DNA from: Dehalococcoidia bacterium
GTDB taxonomy: Bacteria; Chloroflexota; Dehalococcoidia; Lucifugimonadales; VXLM01
Direction of reading: 5' to 3'
Assembly: GCA_009841605.1 (NCBI GenBank)
Contig: VXLM01000090.1
Span: forward strand, 1 to 34,277
DNA: 34,277 nt
Position numbers and translations under genes: made by a program. Shown piece by piece: positions 22,897-31,441 of this stretch (within the stretch, counting starts at the first letter, position 1; each line of letters starts with the position of its first letter). The notes beneath the pieces are model-generated. The model saw nothing but the letters and a program-made list of their open reading frames with translations, did not search any database and was not told where the DNA came from.

Positions 22897-23891
22897 AGGG
22901 TATCCGCCACCTTTACCGGCGCTCCGGTTCGCACTGACTCGTAGGCGGCGAGGACCACAGCGAGGTCGTTCAGGGCCTCCTGGCCGTTCATTGTCGGTTC
23001 GCAGCCCTCTGCGATTGCCCCGATGAAGTCGCGCATCATTGCCTTCATGCCTCGGATTTCAGGCTCGACCGGATAGGAGCGGGCGCCCTCCTTGGTCTGG
23101 ACGGTGACATCGCTGCCGAATACTTCGTACTGTATTCGCCCCTTCGTGCCGGTCAGGCGCACGTCGCGCCTTGAATCGTGGGGCGTCCAACCGGCGTATC
23201 GAAGGAAGCCGGTCAGGCCTCCGGGGAAGGAGGCGGTAAGGGCCATGCTGTCCTCGCCCTCGAGGCCGGGAATCATCTTGTGGGACGGTACCAGGGCATA
23301 GACGCTCTCGGGACTGCCCGCGAGGTTTCGCAGAACGTCCACGTAATGGATGCCGCCGTCGATCATGCGTCCACCGCCGCATCGATCAAGGCTCAACCGC
23401 CATCCCACGCAGCCGTCGTCGAGGTTCTCTGACTGAATGTCAATGAGGCTGAGGCTGCCGATGGCGCCCTGTGCGATGAGTTCCTTGGCCTTTTCGGTGG
23501 CGGGATCGAACCGAAAGTTCTCGCCGACCATGAGGGTCACGCCTGCGCTTTCAGTCGCTTCGATGAGCTTGCGAGACTCGTCGACCGTGCGGGCGATGGG
23601 CTTTTCCATGAAGACGTGCTTGCCGTGCTTCGCGGCGAGCCGGGCGTTCTCCAAGTGGAGGTCATGGGGAGTGATAAAGTACATGGCATCGACGCGGGGA
23701 TCGCTGGCGGCGTCCTCGTATGAGCCGTAGTAGGCGAACCCGCCGTACTGGTCACAGTACGCTTTTGCCTTGTCGACGTCGCGGCTGGCGAAGGAGAACT
23801 CGATCTCGTCGGTCATGTCGCCGACGTATTCCATGACCACGTGGGCGTAGCTTCCGCATCCGACGATGCAGAGGGACAGTCTATTGTTCAT
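22893..23891 (-). CDS. Gfo/Idh/MocA family oxidoreductase
   Basis: 332 residues. The N-terminal Rossmann domain has CIVGCGSYAHVVMEYVGDM (the GxGxxA-like motif with Ser-Tyr-Ala), followed by the EKPIARTVDESRKLIE segment (residues 94-109) that carries the catalytic-site lysine of the family. The C-terminal alpha/beta domain includes GGGRMIDGGIHYVDVLRNLAG with the conserved DxxxHxxD-type histidine. The family uses NAD(P) to oxidise or reduce sugar-type substrates; the specific one is not recognisable. The ATG at 23891 is chosen since the frame upstream to 24053 is low-complexity and continues through the CTGACAT repeats. GGAGG lies 13 bases before it, a long spacing. It is coupled to the ABC-2 permease by a 4-base overlap, suggesting sugar or glycan modification together with export. 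Confidence 0.88.
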   Translation of the reverse strand: MNNRLSLCIVGCGSYAHVVMEYVGDMTDEIEFSFASRDVDKAKAYCDQYGGFAYYGSYEDAASDPRVDAMYFITPHDLHLENARLAAKHGKHVFMEKPIARTVDESRKLIEATESAGVTLMVGENFRFDPATEKAKELIAQGAIGSLSLIDIQSENLDDGCVGWRLSLDRCGGGRMIDGGIHYVDVLRNLAGSPESVYALVPSHKMIPGLEGEDSMALTASFPGGLTGFLRYAGWTPHDSRRDVRLTGTKGRIQYEVFGSDVTVQTKEGARSYPVEPEIRGMKAMMRDFIGAIAEGCEPTMNGQEALNDLAVVLAAYESVRTGAPVKVADTL

Positions 23892-24026
23892 GTGTGTTTG
23901 ATTGCCTCCGGGTGCATACGATAGCAGAGGGAGGGAGGGGATAGAAAGTAGAAAGAAGATTGTATTGCGTAGTGGAGTCGAGGGCTGGTCGCGGAGGGTA
24001 TGAAGAGAGTAGGGGTATGATTTACC

Positions 24027-24053
24027 CTGACATTCCCTGACATATTCTGACAT
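24027..24053. repeat. Three CTGACAT repeats at 10-base spacing
   Basis: CTGACAT occurs at 24027-24033, 24037-24043 and 24047-24053, exactly 10 bases apart (one helical turn). An inverted copy ATGTCAG lies at 24085-24091. The set is within the 209-base gap between lysC and the oxidoreductase gene, some 135 bases upstream of the latter. Nothing else is recognised in that gap. Such phasing is typical of cooperative protein-binding sites. Confidence 0.5.
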
Positions 24054-24100
24054 TCTCCATCTTCGGATAGAGGGGGAGAGGCGGATGTCAGGACGCCGGA

Positions 24101-25333
24101 CTAATCGGGCTTTTCGAGGCCGAACGTCATGTGGAGGGCACGGGCGGCTTGGCTCACACGATCTGCATCGACTACGCAGGTGATGCGGATCTCCGAGGTG
24201 GTTATCATCTCGATATTGATGCCTTCGTCGGCGAGGGCGCGGAACATTCGGCTGGCGTAACCGGGAGTATTCTGCATGGCTGCCCCGACGACGCTGACCT
24301 TGGCGAGATTGTCCGTCCTGATGACATCGTTGGCACCAATCAAGTAGGCAACGGTGCGGACGACTTCGAAGGCGCGGTCGGCGTCGTCGCCGCTCACCGT
24401 GAAGGCGAGGTCGGTCGTATCCCTGACGGATGCGTTCTGGACGACGATATCGACGCTGATGTCGGCGTCCGTGAGGGGTTCGAGGAGGCTTGCGGAGATT
24501 CCGGGCCGGTCTACCATGCCGGTTACCGTGATCTTAGCGACGTTGCGATCCGTGGCGACTGCGCGCGCCCTGTTGCGAATCTCCCCTACCCTCGGTTCCA
24601 TGTCGGCCCCCTTGTGAATGAGTGTTCCCGGCGCATCGACGAAGCTGGACGCCACCATGATCGGCACGTGGTACTGCATGGCAAGCTCGATGGAGCGCGG
24701 TTGCATCTTCGCGCCCAAGCTGGCCATTTCGAGCATCTCTTCATAGCCGACTTCTTTCAGCTTGCGCGCGTTTGGAACATGCCTCGGATCGGCGGTGTAG
24801 ATTCCCTCAACATCCGTATACACCTCACAGCGGTCGGCGCCGATAGCGGCGGCAATCGCAACGGCGGAGAGATCGGACGCTCCTCTCCCCAGCGTGGTAA
24901 CGTCCATGTCCTCCGTGATGCCCTGAAAGCCGGCAACGACAACGACGCGACCGCCTTCAAGCTCGCCCTGGATGCGGCCGGCCTCGACCGCGGCGATTCG
25001 GGCCTTGCCGTATCGCGAGTCGGTGCGGATGCCCGCCTGGGCGCCGCTGAGGCTCACGGCGTCGAGTCCGAGCGACTTTAGGGCCATAGCGACGAGGGTG
25101 CAGCTCATCTGCTCACCAGTCGACAGGAGCGCGTCCAACTCCCGCGACTCGGGCGTACTCGACACCTCGCCAGCCAGCTCGATGAGTCGGTCTGTAGTGT
25201 CTCCCATAGCCGAGACGACGGCGACAACACGGTCGCCGCCATGACACGCGGACGCGATACGCCCCGCGACGTTTTTGATTTTCTCAGCGTCGGCGACGGA
25301 AGTTCCGCCGTATTTTTGTACGATGGTTGCCAT
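24101..25333 (-). CDS. lysC: Aspartate kinase
   Basis: Phosphorylates aspartate, the first step towards lysine, threonine, methionine and diaminopimelate. The 410 residues comprise an amino acid kinase domain with VQKYGGTSVAD at 5-15, AMGDTTDRLIELA, LLSTGEQMS, and TLGRGASDLSAVAIAAA in the substrate site. Two ACT domains follow from about residue 265 (GMVDRPGISASLLEPL and GAAMQNTPGYASRMFRAL), which normally bind feedback inhibitors. Length fits the monofunctional class (about 400-410). ATG at 25333 places the VQKYGG motif at the usual distance. ATG at 25348 is also in frame and neither has a good ribosome-binding site. No other lysine/threonine gene is adjacent. Confidence 0.95.
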   Translation of the reverse strand: MATIVQKYGGTSVADAEKIKNVAGRIASACHGGDRVVAVVSAMGDTTDRLIELAGEVSSTPESRELDALLSTGEQMSCTLVAMALKSLGLDAVSLSGAQAGIRTDSRYGKARIAAVEAGRIQGELEGGRVVVVAGFQGITEDMDVTTLGRGASDLSAVAIAAAIGADRCEVYTDVEGIYTADPRHVPNARKLKEVGYEEMLEMASLGAKMQPRSIELAMQYHVPIMVASSFVDAPGTLIHKGADMEPRVGEIRNRARAVATDRNVAKITVTGMVDRPGISASLLEPLTDADISVDIVVQNASVRDTTDLAFTVSGDDADRAFEVVRTVAYLIGANDVIRTDNLAKVSVVGAAMQNTPGYASRMFRALADEGINIEMITTSEIRITCVVDADRVSQAARALHMTFGLEKPD

Positions 25334-25435
25334 TGTGAATGCAGGCATCGGATTTTCAGTAGGTTGTTACGACCGCCATACCAGTTTACCGCTTCCGGTT
25401 GGGATAACAAAATCCACGACGAACGAGGGACTCAT

Positions 25436-25465
25436 TTGACTCAATGTCTAAGGTTCTGCTATCGT
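25436..25465 (+). promoter_or_regulatory. Putative promoter upstream of the ankyrin gene
   Basis: TTGACT (25436-25441), an 18-base spacer and TATCGT (25460-25465). The leader to the ATG at 25607 would be about 135 bases. The match is good at -35 and weak at -10. Confidence 0.3.
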
Positions 25466-25606
25466 CACATCGTTGCTCCGGAGGGAGCCGCCGAGTCCGC
25501 GGAAAGGCCTGAGGCCACCTCACCGTTTAGCCGATGCAGTTGTCGATCACTCGACGCTCTTTCTGCCTGATGCACGCGGACCACAGGCGAGAGGAAGGAG
25601 TGTCTC

Positions 25607-27970
25607 ATGTCCCCTCAGCTTTCGCTGCCGTCCAATCCCAACCTCAGGCAGCTTCGGAATCAGGCGAAGGATCTGTGGAGGGCCTTCAAGTCGCGGGAAC
25701 CCGATGCGTCCCTGCGTTTCCGTCAATCCTTGCCCCAATTGGCAGGTCTTTCGGACGAAGACATCTTCGGGGCTAAGCTCGGCCTCAAGGACGCCCAACG
25801 CGCACTCGCTATTGAGTACGGCTTTCTCGACTGGGAGGCACTAAAGAGGCACGTGGGGTCGGTCGCTGCCGGCAAGCAGGGGCAGGTCTACCCCGAAGGC
25901 GATCTGCCGGAGCCGGTCGCGGCCATCCTCAGGGCGGTAGAGGATGCAGACGTCGACCGGGTGCGGGCGCTGCTCGACGACGATCCCGGGCTCGTCCATG
26001 TTCGCGTTCGGAGCGACTTCGAGGAGGGGGATACCCTGCTCCACCGCTCCTCTCCTCATCAAGTCGAAGACGATGCGAATCCCCATGAACCCCACCTCCA
26101 GGTCGCCCAGTTGCTAATCGACCACGGGGCTGACATTGATGCGGTGGGCGGACAGGAAAACACAGTAGGATCAACGCCACTCGACGCGGCTGCGTGGGCG
26201 GGAAGAGTAGGTATGGTCAGGCTGTTGCTCAAGAATGGGGCCGATCCCGAAAAGGGTGGCCACGATGGGGTCGACTACAACCCGGTCAGCACGGCAGTGA
26301 GTCACGGGCGCAAGGAGATATTCAAGCTGCTGATCGAGGCAGGGGCACGGTATGGCATCCAGCATACGATTCGAATGGGGATGCTGGAGGAGACGCGGGA
26401 GTTGCTGGACACCGATCCATCCCTGTTGAACGGCACGAAGAAGGTCGATCCGCGCTGGCCGGAGGGCGAGGTGCCGCTCGTCCTCGCGGCGGGCGACCGC
26501 GACATCTTCAACCTACTGCTGGAACGAGGGGCCGATGTCAACGCGCGTGATCCACAAGGTTATACGCCGCTCATGGCAGCGCGATCCATGGGTAATGACA
26601 CGGCCGTCCAGGCGCTCTTGGCGCGCGGCGTTTCACAGGACATCTTCGGGGCGATCATGGACAAGGACGCCGAGCGGGTACGGGAGTTGCTGCGCGACGA
26701 TCCAACGGCGGCCAATCCCGTTGGGGAAGGCCCCGTTCCCCTGATTTGGGCAGGACGGTACAGCGACTACGAGATCATCAGGATGTTGCTTGAAGCGGGG
26801 GCGGAGCCCAATGTGTGGCGTGACGTCGACCACTTCGGCAAGACCGCGCTGGACATGGTGATTTCTTACCAGGAGGACGATGTAGTCCAGTTGATGCTGG
26901 ACCACGGGGCCGATCCAGAGTTCAAGGGAGAAGGGAACCAGGCCTCGACCCTCCGCGTCGCTCTGCGGAACGGGACCGTTAGCGCATTGAAGATGCTGCT
27001 TGAGGCCGGGGCGGACGCGAACAGGGCAGACAACTTCTTCGGCGCGTGGGGCGGAAATCTCCCAAAGATCAAGGTCCTGCTCGATCACGGACGCTGCGCG
27101 GGCGAGGACAGCCCGCCGGACGGACTGGGACGGGAAGACCTGAGCATCGCGGCAGGAAACGGGCAGAATCTGGCAGTCGAGTTGCTGATCTGTCACGGGG
27201 CCGACCCGGAGTACGTGGACAAAGATGGCATGACTGCCATCCAGCAGGCCCGGAAAGAGCGACAAGTCTCGACGATCGAGCTGCTGAACGAACACGCGCA
27301 GATACGCATGCTCCCCAACGGCCTGGCGAATGAAGTCCTGGCTCAACGGCGACTGCTGATGGAGGCCTACCTCGAGGGTGAGGCCGATGGAGTGGCCGGG
27401 ATATTGGATGCCGAGCCGGCCCTGATGAATTTCAACGTCTTTCGCGTGTCGCTCCTTCACGATGCGGCATTTAAAGGCAGAGGCGACGTGGTGGACGTCC
27501 TGGTGGAGCGGGGCGCTCCCATGACGATCCACGCGGCGGCGGCAGTGGGGCTGGTGGAGACGGTTCGCGCGATGCTGGACGCCGACCCGTCGCTGCTGGA
27601 GGCGCTGTACGTAGACCAGCCGATGACCGAGCAGACTCCTCTCAAGATCGCTGCAAACATGGCCGAAACCGACGTATTTAATCTGCTACTCAATAGGGGC
27701 GCGGACATCAACGGCCAAGTGACACTTCCGGGGGGCGGCAATGGGGCAAGCACCGTGCTGCATGGAGCGGTCTACAGCGATTCGATTGAGATGGTCAGGC
27801 TGGCGCTAGCGAGAGGCGCGGACCTTAGTCTCACAAATCCGTGGGGGGCGACGGCGCTGGGAACGAACTGGCAGAACCGACAACGCCGAAACGTTCAGGA
27901 GATTAGTCAGATCCTCATCGCTCATGGGGCGAATCCGCAGGACCGGCCGCAAGCACAGCTGATCCATTAG
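25607..27970 (+). CDS. Large ankyrin-repeat protein with N-terminal LRQLRNQAKDL-type domain
   Basis: A 787-residue cytoplasmic protein without signal peptide or membrane helix. Residues 1-87 form a separate helical domain (NPNLRQLRNQAKDLWRAFKS ... ALAIEYGFLDWEALKRHV) that I recognise as a recurrent N-terminal module of ankyrin and other small-domain proteins in several phyla. The rest is about a dozen ankyrin-type units with the LLLxxGADxN pattern (LLIDHGADIDAV, LLLERGADVNARD, MLLEAGADANRAD, LLLNRGADINGQ). These are interspersed with degenerate units such as VRALLDDDPGLV and VRAMLDADPSLL. Ankyrin arrays bind proteins; the partner is unknown. AAGGAG lies eight bases before ATG 25607. The 258-base region upstream holds only a possible promoter. 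Stand-alone, it is probably monocistronic. Confidence 0.88.
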   Translation: MSPQLSLPSNPNLRQLRNQAKDLWRAFKSREPDASLRFRQSLPQLAGLSDEDIFGAKLGLKDAQRALAIEYGFLDWEALKRHVGSVAAGKQGQVYPEGDLPEPVAAILRAVEDADVDRVRALLDDDPGLVHVRVRSDFEEGDTLLHRSSPHQVEDDANPHEPHLQVAQLLIDHGADIDAVGGQENTVGSTPLDAAAWAGRVGMVRLLLKNGADPEKGGHDGVDYNPVSTAVSHGRKEIFKLLIEAGARYGIQHTIRMGMLEETRELLDTDPSLLNGTKKVDPRWPEGEVPLVLAAGDRDIFNLLLERGADVNARDPQGYTPLMAARSMGNDTAVQALLARGVSQDIFGAIMDKDAERVRELLRDDPTAANPVGEGPVPLIWAGRYSDYEIIRMLLEAGAEPNVWRDVDHFGKTALDMVISYQEDDVVQLMLDHGADPEFKGEGNQASTLRVALRNGTVSALKMLLEAGADANRADNFFGAWGGNLPKIKVLLDHGRCAGEDSPPDGLGREDLSIAAGNGQNLAVELLICHGADPEYVDKDGMTAIQQARKERQVSTIELLNEHAQIRMLPNGLANEVLAQRRLLMEAYLEGEADGVAGILDAEPALMNFNVFRVSLLHDAAFKGRGDVVDVLVERGAPMTIHAAAAVGLVETVRAMLDADPSLLEALYVDQPMTEQTPLKIAANMAETDVFNLLLNRGADINGQVTLPGGGNGASTVLHGAVYSDSIEMVRLALARGADLSLTNPWGATALGTNWQNRQRRNVQEISQILIAHGANPQDRPQAQLIH

Positions 27971-28011
27971 AGACTATGCGCTCTCCGTGATTCCTCCGAG
28001 AATAACCTCCC

Positions 28012-28039
28012 GTAGGGGCGATTCACGAATCGCCCCTAC
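28012..28039. repeat. Near-perfect palindrome, family C
   Basis: GTAGGGGCGATTC (28012-28024) and GAATCGCCCCTAC (28027-28039) are perfect inverse arms around two bases (AC). It lies between the ankyrin and DUF1501 genes, 42 bases after the ankyrin stop, and may act as a bidirectional stem-loop. It has no T-run. The GTAGGGGC...GCCCCTAC ends resemble the element at 19980-20000. Confidence 0.75.
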
Positions 28040-28116
28040 CAACCATGGCCTCCTAATCGTCTAGCGAACCTGACGCACGTTTGATAACATACGTTGTTGA
28101 CTCGAAGGAGGATGGC

Positions 28117-29256
28117 ATGGGCACAAACGGCAACGGCGGACAGCCCGTTCTGGTGGTACTGCAGCTTACGGGCGGGAACGACTATATGAACACGGTCGTC
28201 CCGTACAGTGATCCCTTGTACTACGATAATCGCACGACCTTGGCGATACCTGAAGACGAGGTCATGAAGATCGACGATAGCGTCGGCTTCAACCCAGCGA
28301 TGGGGACGCTGAAGGATATCTACGACCGTGGCGAGATGGCCGTTGTCCACGGAGTTGGATTTCCTGAGTCGACTAGGTCGCATTTCCGGGCGATGGATAT
28401 CTGGCACACCTCCGAGCCGCACAAGGTCGGCACCGAGGGATGGCTGGGACGGGCCATCCGCGACCTCGACCCCGAGGGCGAGAACCCCGTGACGGCGGTG
28501 AACATCGGACAGGGGCTTCCCAGGGCGCTGGTAGCGCCGGGCGCGTCGGTGGCGTCGGTGGCGGACCTCTCGACGTACGGTCTGCTGACGGGCATCGCGG
28601 AGCGACAGGAACGGGCGAAGATGCTCGACCGCTTCGCCAACATATACTCGCCCGCCATCGGTTCCGGACCCGTCATGGACTACCTTGCGCAGACCGGTCT
28701 CGATGCGCTGAAGGGCGCAGACATGCTGAAGACCGCGCCGGCAGGCTATAAGTCCAATGTCGAGTATGCCGACATTCCGCTCGCCAAGAAGCTGCGGGAC
28801 GTGGCCACGATCCACACTGCCAATCTGGGAACGCGCATCTTCTATACCGAGCATGGCGGCTACGACACGCACGCGAGCCAGGCGAACAACCATCCGAAGC
28901 TACTCAGCGACGTGGCCTCGGCGGTGACCGACTTTTGGGACGACCTCAAGGAACAGGATGCGGCCGACAACGTCATCATGTTCGTCTTCACCGAGTTCGG
29001 TAGGCGCGTGAAGGAGAACGGCACCGGCACGGACCACGGCGCGGGGGGAGTATCGTTCATCATCGGCCCGAAGGCGGTGGGTGGACAGCACAACGAGTAC
29101 CCCTCCATGAAGCCAGAAGACCTGCGAGAGGGCGACCTCGCGCCCGACCAGGACTTCCGTGGCGTCTACACGACGATCCTGGAAGACTGGTTTGAACTGG
29201 ACGCCAAGCCCATCGTGAACGGCACGTTCGAGAAGCCGGCGCTCATTCAGAACTGA
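28117..29256 (+). CDS. DUF1501 family protein without secretion signal
   Basis: 379 residues of the DUF1501 family (PF07394), distantly related to the alkaline phosphatase/sulfatase superfamily. Family features seen are LVVLQLTGGNDYMNTVVPYS at 12-31, the segment GFPESTRSHFRAMDIWHTS, GWLGRAI, EHGGYDTHASQ near residue 260 and FTEFGRRVKENGTGTDHG near 300. Most members carry a Tat signal, but here the protein begins only about 10 residues before the first motif and has none. The ATG at 28117 has AAGGAGG five bases upstream; the frame could extend to TTG 28081 without adding a signal. The reaction is unknown for the family. It is followed 63 bases later by two NHL-repeat genes in the same orientation. 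Confidence 0.85.
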   Translation: MGTNGNGGQPVLVVLQLTGGNDYMNTVVPYSDPLYYDNRTTLAIPEDEVMKIDDSVGFNPAMGTLKDIYDRGEMAVVHGVGFPESTRSHFRAMDIWHTSEPHKVGTEGWLGRAIRDLDPEGENPVTAVNIGQGLPRALVAPGASVASVADLSTYGLLTGIAERQERAKMLDRFANIYSPAIGSGPVMDYLAQTGLDALKGADMLKTAPAGYKSNVEYADIPLAKKLRDVATIHTANLGTRIFYTEHGGYDTHASQANNHPKLLSDVASAVTDFWDDLKEQDAADNVIMFVFTEFGRRVKENGTGTDHGAGGVSFIIGPKAVGGQHNEYPSMKPEDLREGDLAPDQDFRGVYTTILEDWFELDAKPIVNGTFEKPALIQN

Positions 29257-29319
29257 CTTATAGCCTCGACTTCGGAATTGGCACACCTCTCTTTGTGAAG
29301 GGCATGGGATGAAGAGGGC

Positions 29320-30375
29320 ATGATTACCACCACTGCCGCCGGGCGAACGTGGCACTTCGATCGTTCGCTGGGGCGGCCTACGAACGAGCACAACGGGAAG
29401 GTCGGCGGGTACCGCTATCCGGTCGACCTCGCGATCGCGCCCGACGGCAACATCTTCGTGCTGAGTCGCGGCAACCAGCACGGCATGGGGCAGATCGGCT
29501 ACCGGGACAACGGACGCGTCGGCAAGACGACATTCGACGAGCACCATCTGGGCGACTTCGCGCGGCAAGAGTTCACGTGGCCCACAGGCATTGCGGTGGA
29601 CTCGGAGGGTTGGGTCTACGTCTCCGACGAGCACGAGAACGTCATCAGGAAGTTCGATCCGGAAGCTATTCATCCGTTTCCTACTTTCGACCCGGATGGT
29701 GAGGCAATTGCCACGTTCGGGGAGTCGGGCTCGGAGCTAGGACAGTTCGACGGGCCGACAGGGATGCAGTTCGATTCCAACGACAATCTGTATGTCCTCG
29801 AGAGTGGAAATAACCGCGTGCAGAAGTTCACGAAGGACGGGGCATTCCTGCTGGCATTTGGAGGACCGGGCACGGACGCGGGAGAGTTCAACCGACCATG
29901 GGGTATCACCATCGACCAGAACGGGGACGTATATGTGGCCGACTGGGGAAACAACCGCGTGCAGAAGTTCACGCCGGATGGACAGCACCTCATGAGCTTC
30001 GGCGAGGAGTTCGGCGGGGAGCTCAAGCGACCGGCAAACGTGGCAGTGGACAGCGAAGGAGACGTTTACGTAACGGACTTCGGCAACCGTCGGGTGCAGG
30101 TGTACGAGCCCAACGGCGATATCCTGACCTCTTTCTACGGGGACGCAACGACGCTGTCGAAGGCGGGAGAGTACATCATCCGGCGCGACCCCGGCACGAT
30201 CAAGGCGTACCGCATGGTCAAGGACTACACAGAGATGGGCAGATTTCAGAGGCCGACTGGCATCGAGATCGACGGCGAGGACCGCGTACTCGTAGCCGAC
30301 CTGTGCGGCAGGCTGCAGGTGTACGCCAAGGACCACGCGTATGTCGCGCCGGAAGTGAAGCTGGAACTGGAGTAG
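29320..30375 (+). CDS. NHL-repeat beta-propeller protein, paralogue 1
   Basis: 351 residues built of about six NHL blades, with the motif GxxxDxxGxVYVxDxxNxRVQKF recurring (GIAVDSEGWVYVSDEHENV; GNNRVQKFTKDGAFL; VAVDSEGDVYVTDFGNRRVQ). The family is a beta-propeller used for protein, ligand or RNA binding and in some lyases. There is no signal peptide, so it is predicted cytoplasmic, which is less usual for bacterial NHL proteins. The N-terminus MITTTAAGRTWHFDR and the C-terminus KDHAYVAPEVKLELE are shared with the next gene, ten bases downstream, so this is a tandem duplication. ATG at 29320 follows a weak GAGGG site. It probably shares a transcript with the DUF1501 gene. Confidence 0.86.
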   Translation: MITTTAAGRTWHFDRSLGRPTNEHNGKVGGYRYPVDLAIAPDGNIFVLSRGNQHGMGQIGYRDNGRVGKTTFDEHHLGDFARQEFTWPTGIAVDSEGWVYVSDEHENVIRKFDPEAIHPFPTFDPDGEAIATFGESGSELGQFDGPTGMQFDSNDNLYVLESGNNRVQKFTKDGAFLLAFGGPGTDAGEFNRPWGITIDQNGDVYVADWGNNRVQKFTPDGQHLMSFGEEFGGELKRPANVAVDSEGDVYVTDFGNRRVQVYEPNGDILTSFYGDATTLSKAGEYIIRRDPGTIKAYRMVKDYTEMGRFQRPTGIEIDGEDRVLVADLCGRLQVYAKDHAYVAPEVKLELE

Positions 30376-30385
30376 GAATACACAC

Positions 30386-31438
30386 ATGATTACGACGACG
30401 GCCGCAGGAAGAACGTGGCACTTCGACAGGGCGCTGGGACGCCCGACAAACGAGCACAACGGGAAGACGGGGGGTTTTCGCTATCCGACCGACCTCGCAG
30501 TCGCGCCAGGCGAGATCCTCTTCGTGCTGAACAAGGGCTTTCAGTACACGGAGGGCTTGGAGCACCGTGACAACGGTCGGATCGGCAAGACCACCCTGGA
30601 TGAGCACCACCTGGGAGACTTCGCGCGGCGGGACTTCACTTGGCCGGGCGGCATCGCTCTCGACAGCGAGGGCTGGGTGTATGTGACGGACGAGCACGAA
30701 AACGTGGTTCGACGATATGACCCGGAGGGAGTTGTACCTTATCCCGGAAGCGATCCGACTGGGGAGTGGCTGGAAAGCTGGGGTGAGACCGGAAGCGCAC
30801 CGGGTGAACTGGACGGTCCGAGCAGCATCGCGTTCGATTCAGAGGACAATCTGTACATCGTTGAGAGCCGCAACCATCGCGTAGAGAAGTTCACTAAAGG
30901 CGGGCAATTCATCTCCGGCTTCGGGGCGAAGGGATCGGCTGAGGGCGAGTTCGAGCGTCCTTGGGGCATCACAATCGATCGTGACGGATACGTGTATGTA
31001 GCCGATTGGGGCAACAACCGTATACAAAAATTCTCGTCCGAGGGTGAGTATGTGATGTCATTCGGCACGTCGTTCGGGGGGGAACTGAACAGTCCCGCGA
31101 ACGTGGCGGTGGACAGCGAGGGCGACGTGTACGTGACGGATTTCGGAAACCGCCGTGTGCAGGTGTACGAGCCGAACGGCGACGTTCTGACCACGTTCTA
31201 CGGTGACGCGACGACGCTGTCGAAGGCGGGTGAGTACATCATCCGGCGCGACCCCGGCACCATCAAGGCGTATCGGATGGTCAAGGACTACACGCAGATG
31301 GGGCGGTTCCAGCGACCGACGGGAATCGAGGTCGACGAGCAGGACCGTATCATCGTGGCGGACGCCTGCGGGCGGCTGCAGGTCTACGCGAAGGACCACG
31401 CGTACGTGGCGCCCGAGGTCAAGCTGGAGTTGGAGTAA
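30386..31438 (+). CDS. NHL-repeat beta-propeller protein, paralogue 2
   Basis: 350 residues, full-length homologue of the preceding gene. The first 17 residues differ by a single substitution pattern (RALGRP for RSLGRP) and the last ~130 residues (from GGEL, about residue 222) are nearly identical. Differences concentrate in the middle blades and in a loop around residues 48-62. This uneven divergence suggests gene conversion or selection on part of the propeller face. The motifs are those of NHL repeats (GIALDSEGWVYVTDEHENVV, YVADWGNNRIQKF). No signal peptide is present. The stop is three bases from the stop of the convergent 234-residue gene, leaving no room for a terminator. Confidence 0.86.
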   Translation: MITTTAAGRTWHFDRALGRPTNEHNGKTGGFRYPTDLAVAPGEILFVLNKGFQYTEGLEHRDNGRIGKTTLDEHHLGDFARRDFTWPGGIALDSEGWVYVTDEHENVVRRYDPEGVVPYPGSDPTGEWLESWGETGSAPGELDGPSSIAFDSEDNLYIVESRNHRVEKFTKGGQFISGFGAKGSAEGEFERPWGITIDRDGYVYVADWGNNRIQKFSSEGEYVMSFGTSFGGELNSPANVAVDSEGDVYVTDFGNRRVQVYEPNGDVLTTFYGDATTLSKAGEYIIRRDPGTIKAYRMVKDYTQMGRFQRPTGIEVDEQDRIIVADACGRLQVYAKDHAYVAPEVKLELE

Positions 31439-31441
31439 GTT

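Noticed and set aside
24131-25081. 316-residue open frame antisense to lysC
   Set aside because: Aspartate kinase motifs cover the minus strand; the plus frame has no domain and no ribosome-binding site.
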